64,000 bases of DNA, taken from Gordius sp. MW1. Lineage: Eukaryota > Nematomorpha > Gordioida > Gordea > Gordiidae. Below, piece by piece: positions 11,963 to 25,300 of this stretch (position 1 is the stretch's first letter; every line of letters starts with the position of its first letter). The translations under genes and the position numbers were made by a program. Where the stretch lies: contig OZ038530.1 in assembly GCA_964036665.1 (NCBI GenBank), forward strand, positions 19,552,001 to 19,616,000. The letters run 5' to 3'. Under the pieces are notes generated by a model. That model saw only the letters and a program-made list of their open reading frames with translations. It was not told the DNA's origin and did no database searches.

Positions 11963-13110
11963 TAGTGTTTCGATCTCGTCTCGTCTCGGTCTCGAATACA
12001 AAATCTCGTCTCGTCTCGGGAGCGATTAGGAAAATCTCGATCTCGTCTCGTCTCGGTCTAGAAAAATCTCGGTCTCGTCTCGTCTCGACGAGAATTCTCG
12101 TCTCGTCTCGACTTTTAAAAAAAAATATATACGGAATAAAAATTTCTCCTATTTTATTAAAAATATAAATAAGTGTTCAAAAATCCAAATGGCAAATTTT
12201 ATATTTTTGGAAAAACTTTAATACACAAACTTTTTAAAGATTTAGCGGGACACGACATCTCATTGACAATATAAAGATATGAATTAACTCATAAAGATAA
12301 CATTTTCTATAAAAAGTGCAGACTAAAAAAACTATAAATAAATTTGAAATATAAAAGATTAAATTTTATTGTTCTAGCAAATTATAATATTTGCATCAAA
12401 TTCACTGTGTCTGTCAACTATAAATGGACTTCGAAAATTATAAGTTCGCTTATAGTTGATATAGTTGCATAAGTGAGCAAAATGAGACCCTTTATTAACC
12501 TTTGCTAATGATTCAAAGTAGACCTTAACATATTTAAGGCAAACGTTTAAGTCCATTAATATAACCATCATCAGTTATAGCCCATAGTGTTTATTGCATG
12601 TTTATGCGAGTGACATTTAATGATGTTATTATTATTTATAGAATTGATAACTAGTTGCAGAAATTAAAACGTTGTAAAACAACAATAAAAGCAGCATTTT
12701 TATAGAATTAAGAACATAAGGTTTTAAACTTTAAATTAAAGAGTACGTATTTAAATGTATGACAAAAATCAACCATACTTAGGTAAATGATTGCCAAATT
12801 TTATTTTTTTTGCAAAAATATATAATATTTACTACACTTGTGAATTTTTTTAATATTAAATATATTCCATACATATTGATTTACACTTAATACCTTAAAT
12901 GTAAATTAAAATACACAATAATTTACTAAAATCTAACGATCAATAAAAAGTCGAGATCTCGCCGAGAAAATCTCGTATCGTCTCGTCTCGACATCAAAAT
13001 TCTCGTCTCGATCTCGACTCCATTTTTCAAATTCTCGTCTCGTCTCGTCTCGGTTTTTCGAGACGAGACGAGACGAGACCGAGATTTTTCTCGGTTTTTC
13101 CGCATCACTA
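11963..13110. mobile_element. 1.15-kb hAT element with TCTCG-repeat arms
   Basis: Flanked by exact 8-bp duplications CTTCTTCC at 11955-11962 and 13111-13118, the hAT signature. Ends are TAGTGTTTCG on the left and TAGTGATGCGG read inward from the right. Both arms (about 150 bp) consist of tandem TCTCG/TCTCGTCTCG repeats in opposite orientation; the middle is plain AT-rich DNA with no recognisable transposase. It is therefore non-autonomous and would fold into a long hairpin. Confidence 0.85.
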
Positions 13111-13565
13111 CTTCTTCCATGCATCTAAAGGTTTGTGTATGCCATTATTTTGGGATATAATATTCTAAAAACAATGCTTAGTAGTTTATTATAACAACTT
13201 GGGGCTTTTTCAGATTATTTTTTAAGAACGCAAATAAAGGTTATAATATAAAGCAAAAAACGAGGCGGGTATCGCGTCAATCGCCCTAACCTTTTAATTG
13301 TAACAAACTACAATATTTTTAACTATTCAATCACAATTTTTAAACAACCTATAAATATAATTGTAAACACATTTACTTACAATTTTTACTTTACTTAGTA
13401 TTATTTAGTGGATTAATATTATTCGCCATAGTAAAACGTGCCTATTGTTAACTTAATTTAGGTTTTAGAAAGATTATCCAAGATCGTTATCACTTACTCA
13501 TTCAACATATGATCAATGCGAGTCATATAAAGGGATCAAAATGTTAAACCCCCGTTTTATATATT

Positions 13566-15325
13566 ATGCATAATACAATGTTCAAATGCTGCGTTCCATC
13601 CAATTGCTATTTAAAACCATTAGATAGCCTCTCTGATAATGTGGTTAAAATTGTATGCTCCAATTTAGAATGCCAAGAAGGATGTTTTATGCATAATTAT
13701 TGTTTCAATCATTGGCAAAACAACATTCTCCAATATTTTGTTTTAATCACTAAAATAGGAAACTGGAGTGATAAACAAAAGGAGCAGTATATCTGGACTA
13801 ATAAAGGATATGAAATCATATATAAAGTGTGTAGATGTAAATGTGCAAAAGGGTACCTTAAACCTTATGCAGCAAGTAATCAATGCATTGTTGACAAAAA
13901 TGCTTTTGGAAATGAAATTGAAAAGAAGAGTATAGCTGACATGTATATAACAAACAATGATAATGACTGTAAGAATGTTTATAAATATAATGGCCGTCAC
14001 CGAACAATTAGCAAATCTTCAAACTCATCTTTATCAATTATTACATCGCCTAGTCCACTTTCTTTCATACCATCAAGTTTTTCCTTTTCTGATGATACTG
14101 AAAATATTAATCACTCAGTTACAAAAGACAATCTTATGTTAAAAATACCGTCAGCTAAATATAAAAATTGCATTCAAACTCAATTAGATGTTGATCACCT
14201 TAGTCAAGGTAACTATATTAATGCTTATATATCTATATTTTTTTAATAGAAATAGAATCAAATATTAACACAAGTGTTTATAGCTCAAACCCTGACATTA
14301 TGAATTTTAATCATTCCATGAATTTAGAAAAATGCATAGGTTGTATTTTTCCAGTACGCACGGATTACTCTGTTTTTAATTGTCTGCCAAGATCATTGAT
14401 AAATTCCTATCACATAAAAATGGATGATGAAGGCCCTCATGGAAATGATGAGATTCGTTACACATTATTATCACACTTAAGCTCATTGAAAGTTACCTCC
14501 CTGTCTTGCTTGTATTGTTTTAGACAATTATCAATTTATGACCGATATCCTTTAATGGATGGGACTATGTTCTTGTCACCAATTAATCACATGGATGCCT
14601 CTAATAATGTATTAGCACACCAAGGTATAAATCAAGTATCAAGTGAAGGTATCAGATTTAAAATGGACAACCCCTTGCATCACCACAAGGAAAAAGATGA
14701 ATTATACCAAAGTCAATTGCCATACTTAAATGCGGTGTGCATGCACTGTTTAACAGGTGCCAAGCTATTTAATCTGTTGAAGAAAATTTTTGACAAGCTT
14801 AATACAAATCTTGACAAAAGTAATGGAGACATGGTTGAAAATTTATGCAAGGATTACATGTTACAAAGTATACCTAAATTAAACATCATTGTATGCAAAT
14901 ATTGTAACAAGCCGTGGGATGGATCAAATTACACAATTGGAACCTTATACTTTTACGACATATTGAGCGCTACAAGTTGTTGTCAATCTAGGAGAACATG
15001 CAAAAAATGTGGAGCCAATTTGGAGCAGAATTTTGGGTTACAAATGAATCAAAATGAAAAATATGTATCACAATTCTTGAATGGAAATTTATATAACAAT
15101 GGCTATAGTAGCCCCTACAACACTCTGTGCAAATTGAATAAGCCAACAATTAATCAGTTATTTAATATCCCATTGGATGTTACAAATTCAAACAATTATT
15201 ATAGTCAAAATTCTCAAACATCTGTTTGCCCCAATTGTAATAATGTCAATTACCATTTTGTCAAGGAAAAAAGTTATGGGCTCATAAAAATTACAGTTCA
15301 AGATAATTTTTTAAAGTGTAATTAA
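13566..15325 (+). CDS. hdc: Headcase protein homologue
   Basis: Two exons, 13566-14208 and 14250-15325, joined in phase (G|AA), giving 572 residues, close to vertebrate HECA. An in-frame stop at 13545-13547 supports the start at 13566; a second ATG follows at codon 5. Exon 1 carries the N-terminal headcase domain: CCVPSNC at the start, CSNLECQEGCFMHNYCFNHW near residue 35, and WSDKQKEQYIWTNKGYEII followed by a CRCKC cluster. Exon 2 carries the second conserved domain: NCLPRSLINSYHIKMDDEG, HGNDEIRYTLLSHLSSL and YDRYPLMDGTMFLSP, then paired cysteines (CMHC, CKYC, CKKC, CPNC) suggesting zinc binding. A Ser/Asn-rich linker joins them. Headcase proteins restrain growth and imaginal or stem-cell proliferation in insects and interact with unkempt (family knowledge). 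A good-quality intact gene. Confidence 0.95.
14209..14249 (+). other. 41-nt intron of headcase
   Basis: GTAACT at the donor and TTTTTTTAATAG at the acceptor, 41 nt in all. Without its removal the first frame runs into a stop shortly after the donor; with removal the reading continues in phase into the second headcase domain. Confidence 0.85.
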
Positions 15326-15452
15326 ATGAATTTAGATAATTTTATTAATCAATAGTCAATTTTAAATATATATATATATTTATATATATCATTTACATAC
15401 CCATATTTTTAAATACACCATTTTTTAAGAAAAATTATTACAATCTTGTTAC

Positions 15453-15458
15453 AATAAA
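15453..15458 (+). promoter_or_regulatory. Candidate polyadenylation signal of headcase
   Basis: AATAAA 128 nt after the headcase stop codon, in an AT-rich stretch. Confidence 0.4.
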
Positions 15459-17654
15459 AATTGTAAGTATCAGTATTCACACACCTATTATATTGCTCAT
15501 TTTCTATATCCATGCTAAGAGTGTCAATCAATGCAAACACTTAAAATGCAATTTTTTAATGTTTTTCTCGCATCATGTTTCTACTTTACTTTCACAATAT
15601 TGGTATTAGAGTTGTATGTCAAACACTTTTGAACATGCCCAAACATTGTATCACCACCATATATATTGTCTGCCACTAGTTGTTAGCAATCAAAATTAAT
15701 AAAATTGTTTATTAATTCATGGTTTTCAAATTTATTTTTTTATTCAAGGTAAATTTATAACAAGATAACGAGCTCTATTTTTAATTGATAAAATAATTTT
15801 GTATGTTAATGATGTTTTTGCAATATATGAGGGTTTTTAGGCAATTTACATTTTACACTGCAATCAGCTTTATCAAAAATGATAGGCCTCATTAAGGTTA
15901 TTAAATGTTAATATTTTTTAATAGTTATTTAGTAACTTAAATACTAAACTTTATAATATGAGCTAATTTTTTTAACACTTAGCAGTTGTAACAAAAAGGA
16001 CCTTGGTTTTGGTTCATGAAGCTTCATGCTTTACATCTTTCCATCTAGCAGCCAATATTAGCCTTGAATATTTTGGCCTAATGCATTTTTTGGCACACAA
16101 CTTCTACACTTTTAATAAATGCAAAGAAAATATTAAAAATAAGTTGATGGTCAAAAAACAACAAAATTATTAGTGGTGAACTTGAAAATGTCAGGTTTTT
16201 TTGGACGAAAAGCGAAATTGCCTCCTTAACATTAGCCTTGAGGAGTGTTATTTTGACACGCGCTTGTTTAATAAATTTATGAAGGCCGATGTCAGGGACA
16301 TATGCTATAAAACCGCTAAAACTATCGTTAGTCGTTATGCTATAATTGATTATTATCATTTCTTTCAACAATTTGAGGATAAAAACAATTTTTTCTACTA
16401 TTACCACTGGCAAGGACGTATGGGGAGGGGGGGCAATTGCCCAGTTTTTAACTCAAAAAATCATTTTCACCTTCCATTTAATTTAAATCTTCGTTTCGGT
16501 CGCACATGTTTTGAAAAATTTTATATGATTTTATCAAAGCCCAATAACTTTCACAATCATTAAAATATTAAGAATATTTTAATTCATTATTAGTAGAAGA
16601 GCGACATGAAATTAAGAAATGTTTTAGGGTAGGGTTAATAATAATTTTTTGAAATTTCTATCAAGATAAAAAGAGTTTTTGGGTTTAACCGAACTTCGAC
16701 TGTAAATTTCATGCTAATTTTTGGAATATTTCCACAAAAGGTTTCAAAGAAGTTGCATGAACTGAAGTGATTATTCAATGGTAAAGCAGAATTTGAACCT
16801 TATAATAAATCTTTGGTAAACTATTTACTACACTTCTATAAGTATAAGGGATCAAGCAGGCCAAAGTTAGAATTTAGGTATATATTTATTTAAAAGCAAT
16901 GTGTGTGTATCGCCTTCTTAGCTCCTAAGTACAGCGTGCCATTAGTGAGCATTAATCAAAATCAAACCTCTTTTTAGGCAATTTTAATTCATGATTTTTG
17001 TGCTCTTGCACCAGTGGGAATATATATAAGGGAAGGTGTAATCAATCAATAACGAATTGACTACAAATTATGTAATTTTAGGAATTAAAAAATAAATATG
17101 CCCTTTTCTGCATTATATTAATTGCATTAATTGCTATGCAATGTAGTGGCTCGTTTTTGGTTGTCCGTCCGTCCTGACCTGCCCGTCTTGTCCTGAATTT
17201 TTAAAAATTGCTGTGGAAACTTATACGGGTTTTAATGGCTAAAGACGTATGCTTCTGTATCCATAAACGATATATACGTTGAAAAAAAATCAATTCCTTG
17301 ATCTATTTTCTGCGAATTTATATAACGATGCTGTAGATGTAATATTCTTAATTCTATTTGCAATATCTTTATAAATAAAACCTGTTATAGGTTAATATTT
17401 TTGTATAATTTAAGGATTATCATGAAATATAATTACGTCAATATAAATTTAGATTAAATGATGAATCCATCAATCATGCAGACTTTTAGATGTAAATCAC
17501 TAATTTTGCACATTTCTATTCAATTAATTTAAAATATTTCCTAAAAATTCAAAGAAAAGTGTGGAAATTTAAAAAAAAAGAGTAAGGAAGTCTCATTCAT
17601 AAAATATTGTAAAAACTATTAGTCATGGGATAAATTTGTTTCTTATCTTCGAGA

Positions 17655-17818
17655 CATCGGCGTAGCCAAGGGGGGCAGGGAGGGGCGGCCTCCCCCCTAA
17701 ATCTAAAAAAACCTTTAAAATTTAATATTTTTAAGGCTAAAATTTCAAAAAATGATCATTTTGCCCATCCCTAAATCATTATTGCCCCCCTCTAATTTCA
17801 ATCCTGGCTACGCCCATG
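17655..17818. mobile_element. hAT MITE, CATGGGCGTAGCC family (reverse orientation)
   Basis: Starts CATCGGCGTAGCCAAGG, ends CTGGCTACGCCCATG. Flanks are cttcgaga and attcgaga (6 of 8 matching). The internal order is reversed relative to the 9003 copy. Confidence 0.75.
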
Positions 17819-18302
17819 ATTCGAGATCGAGACACATTAAATTGCAATTAAATTTTTTAATGCTGATTACAGTAATTTCTTTCATATCGCCGTTATTATT
17901 TAGCAAGGGGGTGTGGTATATATATATACGGCATGTAATTAACATAGTGGAACGCCTCTGAATAAATATGTAAGGAAGGCAATAGGTAAAGGCATATTAT
18001 ATTATGCAATAAGCATTGATTAATAAGAAGAAAAAGGGGGGGGGGAAGGGGAGGGGGTGAGGTAATGGGAAATTAATTTAGGTGAGGGACTGAATTTTAA
18101 CCCCGTTTGAGGAAATATACATGATTTTTTGAGGGAGAAAATGGGTTACGTTTAATGTTATCTTTCTACCTTAGGCCGTTACATATTGGATATCAGCCAA
18201 GTGTTATAAATAGGTCTCGTTTTTATAAGTGTGTTTGTGATGTAAGATGTTTTCTTTGTATAAGTTAATTTCTAAGAAAATCGAATAAACTATAAGGTAG
18301 AG

Positions 18303-18562
18303 CAGTGGCGTAAATAAGGGGGGGGGGGGGGGGGGGGGGGTACGGGAAATTCCCCCTCCCCTTGGCAAAGATTTAAAAAAAATTTTTATAGTTTCTCAAC
18401 GCTGAGGAGGCTTTAAACTGACATTAGGAATACCATGTCAAAGAATAGATTAAATGGATTGGCTTTATTGACAATTCATCGGGAGTTAGCTCCTACTCCC
18501 GATGAAGTTCTTAAAATTTTTGAAATTTCCCCCCCCCCCTGAAAGTCCTGGCTACGCGCCTG
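18303..18562. mobile_element. hAT MITE, CAGTGGCG/CAGGCGCG family
   Basis: Left end CAGTGGCGTAAATAAGG followed by a long G-run, right end CTGGCTACGCGCCTG. Flanks aggtagag and aggtatag match at 7 of 8. Contains a perfect 11-bp hairpin, TCATCGGGAGT...ACTCCCGATGA, at about 18477-18506. Confidence 0.7.
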
Positions 18563-19818
18563 AGGTATAGGTATTATATTACAACTTTATTTTTTGAAAT
18601 AACAATTTTCATTTGAAAAAAATTCTTAAATTTTTAAATAGCGGATATTTATTAAGGTCCAAATTGGCTAATAAAAACAAAAATGTTGGAATATATAGCT
18701 TTATTTATCATCCTTATAAAATCTAACTATTATTTAAGAATATTAAAATCTAATAAAATCCCCACTTGATTTATAATGATTTGGAAATCTATTAAAAGTT
18801 TACCGAGTTTACCATTTAAATTTCAAAATTAGATTATGCGGTATGTTTTAAATGCTCAGCCTCGGTGCTGATAAAAAATATTCACACTCAAAAATACCAT
18901 TGTAATAAAAGTGGACCTTATAGAAATTTCAAAATTCCCCATCTTATCAAGATTTCTAAAAATTGAAATAATAAGCAAAACTCCATGTACCATAGATTAC
19001 AGTTTCAAAGATAAACTGGGAAAAATGTAGATTAAAATCATTCAAAATAATTAAGTGGGGAATCTTCCAGTTTTTATACACATTAGGTCAAGCACTTGAC
19101 TAATATAAATTGGTAATTTTCCAGGAAATTATTAATCAAGCCTTTGCCAAAATTATAATTAGTTTTATCTCGTGATGTAAAGCGAAAATAGATATGTGAT
19201 TACGGTCACGTTAACAGCTGCATAGTAATGTAATCTTTAAACAAGCTCAATTTTTCTAATGTCCAATGCTCACTAAAATGTGCTCAGTATTTTATTAATG
19301 TGCCCAGTAAAAAATCCAAAAATGCTGAGTAATTTAACTTTAAAATGCTCAATATATTTCAAATTTATACATCTTGATGTAAATCTATTTTAGCACTAAT
19401 ATTTTAAAAATAATATTTCAAATTATTATAACTACATAATTTTATTATAGATGCAAAATCATCTAAATAAAGAAGTTTGTATGGAGATTAAAACCGGTTT
19501 TCAGCTAAAATGAATAAATTGCAGGCGTTTTGGATTATTTTCAATTTATTTGAAGGACTTCTACAAGTCTTGATTTTTCGCTTAATTCCTCACTTCTCCC
19601 AGTCGTACTAAGTGAATAAAAACTAATTTTTTAGCTAAATTTCATTGATAAACTTATGAAAAGTAATGACCTATTATTTATTTTCAATTAATTAAGATTT
19701 GGAGAAAGGAGAGTTTAAAAATGAATAAAATTTATAATCAAACTAATTAATTTTTCCATAATTAATTTCTGCTAAATATCCATATATGAATCGGGGTAAT
19801 AAGGTTCGCCCCCTTAAT

Positions 19819-19970
19819 CATGGGCGTTGCCAGGTGGAGGCGGCATTGAGAGCGGCTGCCCCCCCCCCTTCAAATTCAAAAATTCTTTAAAATTTATTAA
19901 AATTAGGGCCAACATTTCAAAAAGTTTTGCCCCTCCCTAAATCATTATTGCCCCTTCCCTCGGGGCCATG
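19819..19970. mobile_element. Degenerate CATGGGCGTAGCC-family MITE
   Basis: Left end CATGGGCGTTGCCAGG and an internal CCCTCCCTAAATCATTATTGCCCC block typical of the family; the right end is worn (CGGGGCCATG) and the flanks do not match. Confidence 0.6.
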
Positions 19971-20370
19971 CACACAATCCATAAATAATTTAGTTACTTC
20001 TAGAAATTTAAAAAAATTATGATTTTGTCCCCCTACCCCAAGTTATTAAATCTGCTAATAACTAAAATAAAAGGGCACAAATATTTTAAACACTCAATTC
20101 AAATCGATTTGTCTGGTCAAAACGTCAATTTTATGTTGCTATATATTATATTATAACTGATGAATTATAGTTGAATAAAAATATTCCCTATTTTTAAAAT
20201 CAAAGCATTTTTTTGTTGAAGGAGCAATAAAAATATTATATAGATGCTTTTAAACTTGGCTATTTTTTGATATGGATTTTGTGTATTGTTTAAGGCTAAT
20301 AAAATAAATGAATACTGGGATATATAGAGCATACTTTGTAAATTTGCCCAAAGTTATAGATCGACAAAGT

Positions 20371-20535
20371 CATGGGGGTAGCCAGGGGGGCAGGGCCCCT
20401 AAATGGCGCAAAAAAATTTTACAATGCAAAAAGCCTTAAATTTCAAAAAAAAATATGTTTTGCCCCAGCCCCGTCTAATTGAACTTTTAAACGTTTCGTC
20501 CCCCCCCCTAACCCACAACCTGGCTACGCTCCATG
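20371..20535. mobile_element. hAT MITE, CATGGGCGTAGCC family
   Basis: 165 bp, left end CATGGGGGTAGCCAGG, right end GGCTACGCTCCATG, exact 8-bp target duplication GACAAAGT on both sides. Confidence 0.9.
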
Positions 20536-20869
20536 GACAAAGTTAGTGATAACAAGTGGTTCAAACAGCATATTTATGGGCATGAAAGAAAAACATTATT
20601 CTTGCTTAAGAACACTTAGCAGAGTCCCTATTGAACAAATATTTGATATTATGGTGTCCCCTCAAAATTGTTTAATCGTTTGTCATGCTTATATTTTACA
20701 AAACTATTTGAAAAAAACTAACCACTCCCTTTTTACTAGAAAGGGTGAGCTTGATCTATAATCAAGAAAGGCATTTTATCTATATTTTTGAACATTGCTT
20801 TACACTTTTTTGATAATTTTTTACAAAAATATGATAGCAATGTTTAAGAACATATACACTAATCATTAA

Positions 20870-21555
20870 AGATCTGCACGGGCAGGCCCGGCCCGCGGGT
20901 GGGTATGGACGTAATTTGAAAATAAAAAAAATGTTACCGGGCTGGGATCGGACAGGGCAAACGGTTCGATAACGGGCTCGGGCCGGTCAAATAAGTTTGA
21001 TAACAGGTTCGAACGGGTTTATAATCTTAAAAAGGGTCCTGCTGGAGTTTATATTTAATTTAAATCCACCACAAATGAGCTTTTAGAGAAATTTTTTCTA
21101 TATTTTGTAATTATGGCTTTTTGGTATTTAATTTATCTCTGTCACATTCATTCTTTCTGCATTTTGTGTTAATTTTAATTTTCTCATATTTTATTTTTTT
21201 TCCTTGTATATAACTACACTTTTACATAACTAATTATAAGTAGCTTTTCACAGTTTGAAATATTTTATAATGTCATTACAAATTTATGTATGGAGCGCTA
21301 GTTTTAGTATTATAGGGGTTTATTGCATTTTAATTGGCTTTCTCCAATTATCGAAAATTAATTTACACTTGGAAAAGCCTATGTGCGTAACTATGGACAT
21401 TTGGATATCTGATTACATAAATATTTTCGAAATTTTAAAGGACCGGGCTACGGGCGGGTCTAAAATGCACAAAAGGATTGCCTACGGGATAGGGGGGCAT
21501 GAAAGTTTTAAAGGCGGATAGGGGCGAGTGAACCCATCGACAATTGCAGATCACT
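20870..21555. mobile_element. Remnant of a larger hAT-like element
   Basis: Bounded by AGATCTGCACGGGC on the left and TAGTGATCTGCAATTG read inward on the right, with GC-rich CCCGGCCCGCGGG-type subterminal blocks. A frame at about 21350-21430 reads EKPMCVTMDIWISDYIN, resembling the (T)TDIW(T)S block of Ac-type hAT transposases. No clear target duplication; limits approximate. Confidence 0.45.
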
Positions 21556-22329
21556 AACCATAACTATAAACTTAAATTTGTTATTCAAAAATTTATTATA
21601 ACCTGAATATAAAAAATTTGAATATATTATAATAAATCAACAACTTAAAGCCTGAGTCTAAAGTGAATTTGGTGAGATATGTGTTAACCCCAGATCAAAG
21701 ATGATATGTTCCAAATTTAATATTCGTTTAAAATCAGGCCAAATTTAACACACAAATGTTGATAAATTATAAGAATAAAAAAGGTTTGGTTATATTATTT
21801 AAAGAATATTTTTATTAAATTTACATTGGTTTAAATACTCTTTAATATTGAAGTAGAAACTTTACAGAATTTTGTCTTAAATTTAATGCTGTTGCTAAGT
21901 TATCTAGACCAAAAGGCAATTTTAGCTTATTATTTTGCATGTATTAAAAGGATTACTGTATTACAAGTATAGTATATACCATCCTAAATCTTAAATATAT
22001 ATTATTATGTTAACATTCTTGGGTAAAACTTTTACAAAAACAACTGATTTAGCGACATTCTAATATGTCGTATGTAGTGTAAATAGAGATATAACAATTT
22101 CTGATTTAAATTGTTTACTTCAATAAAGGTATTTAAATCTAGCATTAAAATTTAGCACATCTCAAACATGATATTTATTAATTTGTAAAGTTCTTAATGT
22201 AAATTATATATATTTATATTATAAAACATTTTCTTAAATGATTTTATTAGTTATATTGATTAAATAAGGAAGTTTTATGGATGTTCAAATTTACATTTCA
22301 ACAAGTTACAAAATTCATTCATTTAGACC

Positions 22330-25300
22330 ATGCTTGTCCTCTTTGAAACGGCCGCGGGTTTTGCCTTATTTAAGGTAACTATGATTAATATTATCCTAAA
22401 CAAAGAGGACAAATTATTTTACCTATAAATTTATTATTTCAAAAGGTGTTAGACGAACAAAAATTATTAAAAGTAGATAATATATTGGCAGAGTTTCAAA
22501 GTTCTGATACAGCAAAAAAATTGTAATTGTTATAAATGATTTATTGAATATATTATTAGTGTTAAACTTAAACATTTTCATAAATTCGAAGATACAACTG
22601 AAGCAACTGATGGTAAATTTGATGTGGTATATGTTTTAACCATGCATTTAGAATTATTTAAATTATAATAAATTGTTTTTTAATGTGTTTTAATTAGCAA
22701 TATCTTCTATGCTTGAGGGGAAGATGGGCAAAATCCTTAAAAAGTTTCTCAAAAAGATTGTACCTCAGGCCATTCATGAAGAAATAGCTGTTGCAGATGC
22801 CAAACTTGGAAATTTAATAAAAGTAAATAATAAATTTTATTGTTTAAATTAATTTTAAATAGGAGAAGTTTAAAATAAATTGTGTATACAATTCTACTGT
22901 TTTTGATTTGATGAGAGGGATTCGAAATCAAATTGACAATTTAATTGACGTTGTGCCACCAAGTGAAATGGCTGCCATGTCATTAGGTTTAGCCCATAGG
23001 TAATTAAGATACATGCTTATTATTTACTCAAAATAGCCTTTCCCGTTATAAGCTAAAGTTTAGCTCAGACAAAGTTGACACTATGATTATTCAAACTATA
23101 TGTAAGTTATTTATATGAGTGTTCTTTCTATTTTCCCTTTAAATATTGTAGTGATATTTCTTTGTTAAAGTTTTTCACACTTGAATCTCTTTGTGTAAAA
23201 TGTTTAGTAGCAAATTTATATTTGTTGTGATTTTGAGCAAATATGTATACATTAAAATTTGATATTTTAGCTCTCTTGGATGACATAGACAAAGAACTTA
23301 ATAATTATATCATGAGGTGTAGAGAATGGTATGGATGGCACTTTCCAGAAATGGGCAAAATCGTTACTGATCATACTGCTTATGCTAAAGTTGTGAAGAA
23401 AATTGGTAAGATATTGTATGTTTTTTTATTATATATTCACCTTTTTTAAGTTTGTTTATTTATAATTTAACCTATAGTTATATACATATCTGTTAACAAA
23501 TTAACTAAAAATGAATTTTGCTGTATTTTATAATTACGCAAATGTTACCTGTAGATTAACAACTTTAAAAATATTAGCGTTGATATTTAATTGTCATCCT
23601 CTCTATAAAATGAATAATTTAGGTATGCGAAATAATGCACCCGTAACCGATTTATCTGAGATTTTACCGGAAGAAATAGAAGATCAAATCAAGAGTGCAT
23701 CTCAAATTTCTATGGGCACCGAAATTTCAGCGGAGGACATTGAAAACATTACATTTATGTGTGATCAAGTAATAACATAACTTATTGCCTAAGTTAGAAA
23801 ATGAAATTTGAATTCTACCCTAATTTCTGTGTTGTTCTTTAACTTGAAATTCAGTTTGGAAAAGTTGTTTATTAAAGTCCTTTGTGTTATTTAGTTTTAT
23901 AATTTGGTTATTTCCAATATTTATGTTGATATTTTTGTCATACAAAGTTCTCGATCACCTTTCCATCATTGCTTTGAATTATAAAAACGTATAATTTAGT
24001 TTTTTAGTTTAATATTTTGCATAATATGGATTTAGTTGATGTAAAGTTTAGCACTTCAGCTCAAATTTATATTTGTTTAATATTCTAACAGTTAGGTTAA
24101 TTTATTATGCAGCTTACTTTTATTTAAAGCAATCAGTGGTGTTTATTATTATTTAAACATGGAATTTGTTGTGATAATCATATGCCACTACTTTAGATTT
24201 TGGAAATGTACGACTACAGGGCTCAATTGTTTGACTACTTGAAGAATAGAGTAATGGCTATAGCACCCAACTTATCGATATTGGTAGGAGAATTAGTAGC
24301 TGCCAGGCTTGTTGCCCACGCTGGTATATGCCGCAATTAGTTGAAAATTCTGATTATTTTGTAATATATACATGCTTAATTTTATCAGATGAGTTTTATA
24401 GAGGTCTGAGTGAAGTAGTTATTAATTCATTTACAGTTATTGATGAGTTTTATTTTTGTTTGTCATATGCAATTTATATTAAGAAACTATATATTTTTAA
24501 ATTATGTATACTTGTCCTACAACATAATCTTTTGGATTATTTAAGGTTTTAAGTTAAGTTTGGACTCAATTTTGAAAACATTGCAGTCTATTTAGTATAT
24601 CTTTGGAAGAATCTATAAAAAGCTCTTCTTATCTTATAACTACTCTACAATTGGCTTTTAATGTTGGTTGGCTTAATAAAGTGTTGCCGTATTGGCTATT
24701 AAAACGTCATGTTTTCTGCATTTTTTTATAATTTTATATTTTGACATTGTACCCCCTCCCCCCTCTAAAATTGAAATTCTCCATAGATTCGCGTTGACAG
24801 TTTGATCTCGATGTTGCTTCTTTCACCAACTGCTCTTTTGCCCTAAGGAATTTATTATATACCGATGAATCATTAATTACATTTACTTATTTCGGTTTAA
24901 AAGAAGTTTTAAGTTTGTTTTTCATAAAATGAATTGCAATTTTAAATTGACTTGGCCAATATGGTTATGTAAAATGCATAAACTATGATACAAAATTAAA
25001 CTATTTGCATAATGAGTATAAAAACTTCAAATTAAAATAAAAACATGTGAGAAATGCTAATATTTTAGGTAAAATGTTTACGAGTTCGGTTATAAAGCCA
25101 GGTTAGGCAAGAAACTATTTTTAAACTCAATTTATTAGCCTTTAAGCTATTTAAGCTGATCCAGCCCTCTGCATGGTTTTTTGAATTTTTTTAAAGATTT
25201 GTCTAAGCTAAATTGTTTCATAAAAGTAGGGTAAAATTTAAGTGGTTCTACCATTATTTGCTCGAAACAAAGCTTTGATCGTGTGATTTATGCAGCGGGA

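Larger units (their letters stand above)
15326..22329. other. Intergenic region between headcase and NOP58
   Basis: No phase-consistent exons found. It holds the MITEs listed separately, a copy of the AATTGCTATGCAAT hairpin motif at 17129-17142 followed by CGTCCGTCC repeats, long G- and C-runs (18040-18060, 18320-18345), and hAT remnants near 20.9-21.5 kb. The frame at about 16200-16560 has no recognisable homologue and is overlapped by a similar-length frame on the other strand. Confidence 0.5.

Noticed and set aside
11965-13124. Arg/Ser-rich frames such as SRSRLVSTR repeats
   Set aside because: Translations of the TCTCG pentamer arrays in the hAT element arms, not proteins.
16078-16563. 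Opposite-strand frames of 111 and 120 codons
   Set aside because: They overlap each other, contain no recognisable motif and lack supporting exons; the plus frame runs into a repeat with a G-run.
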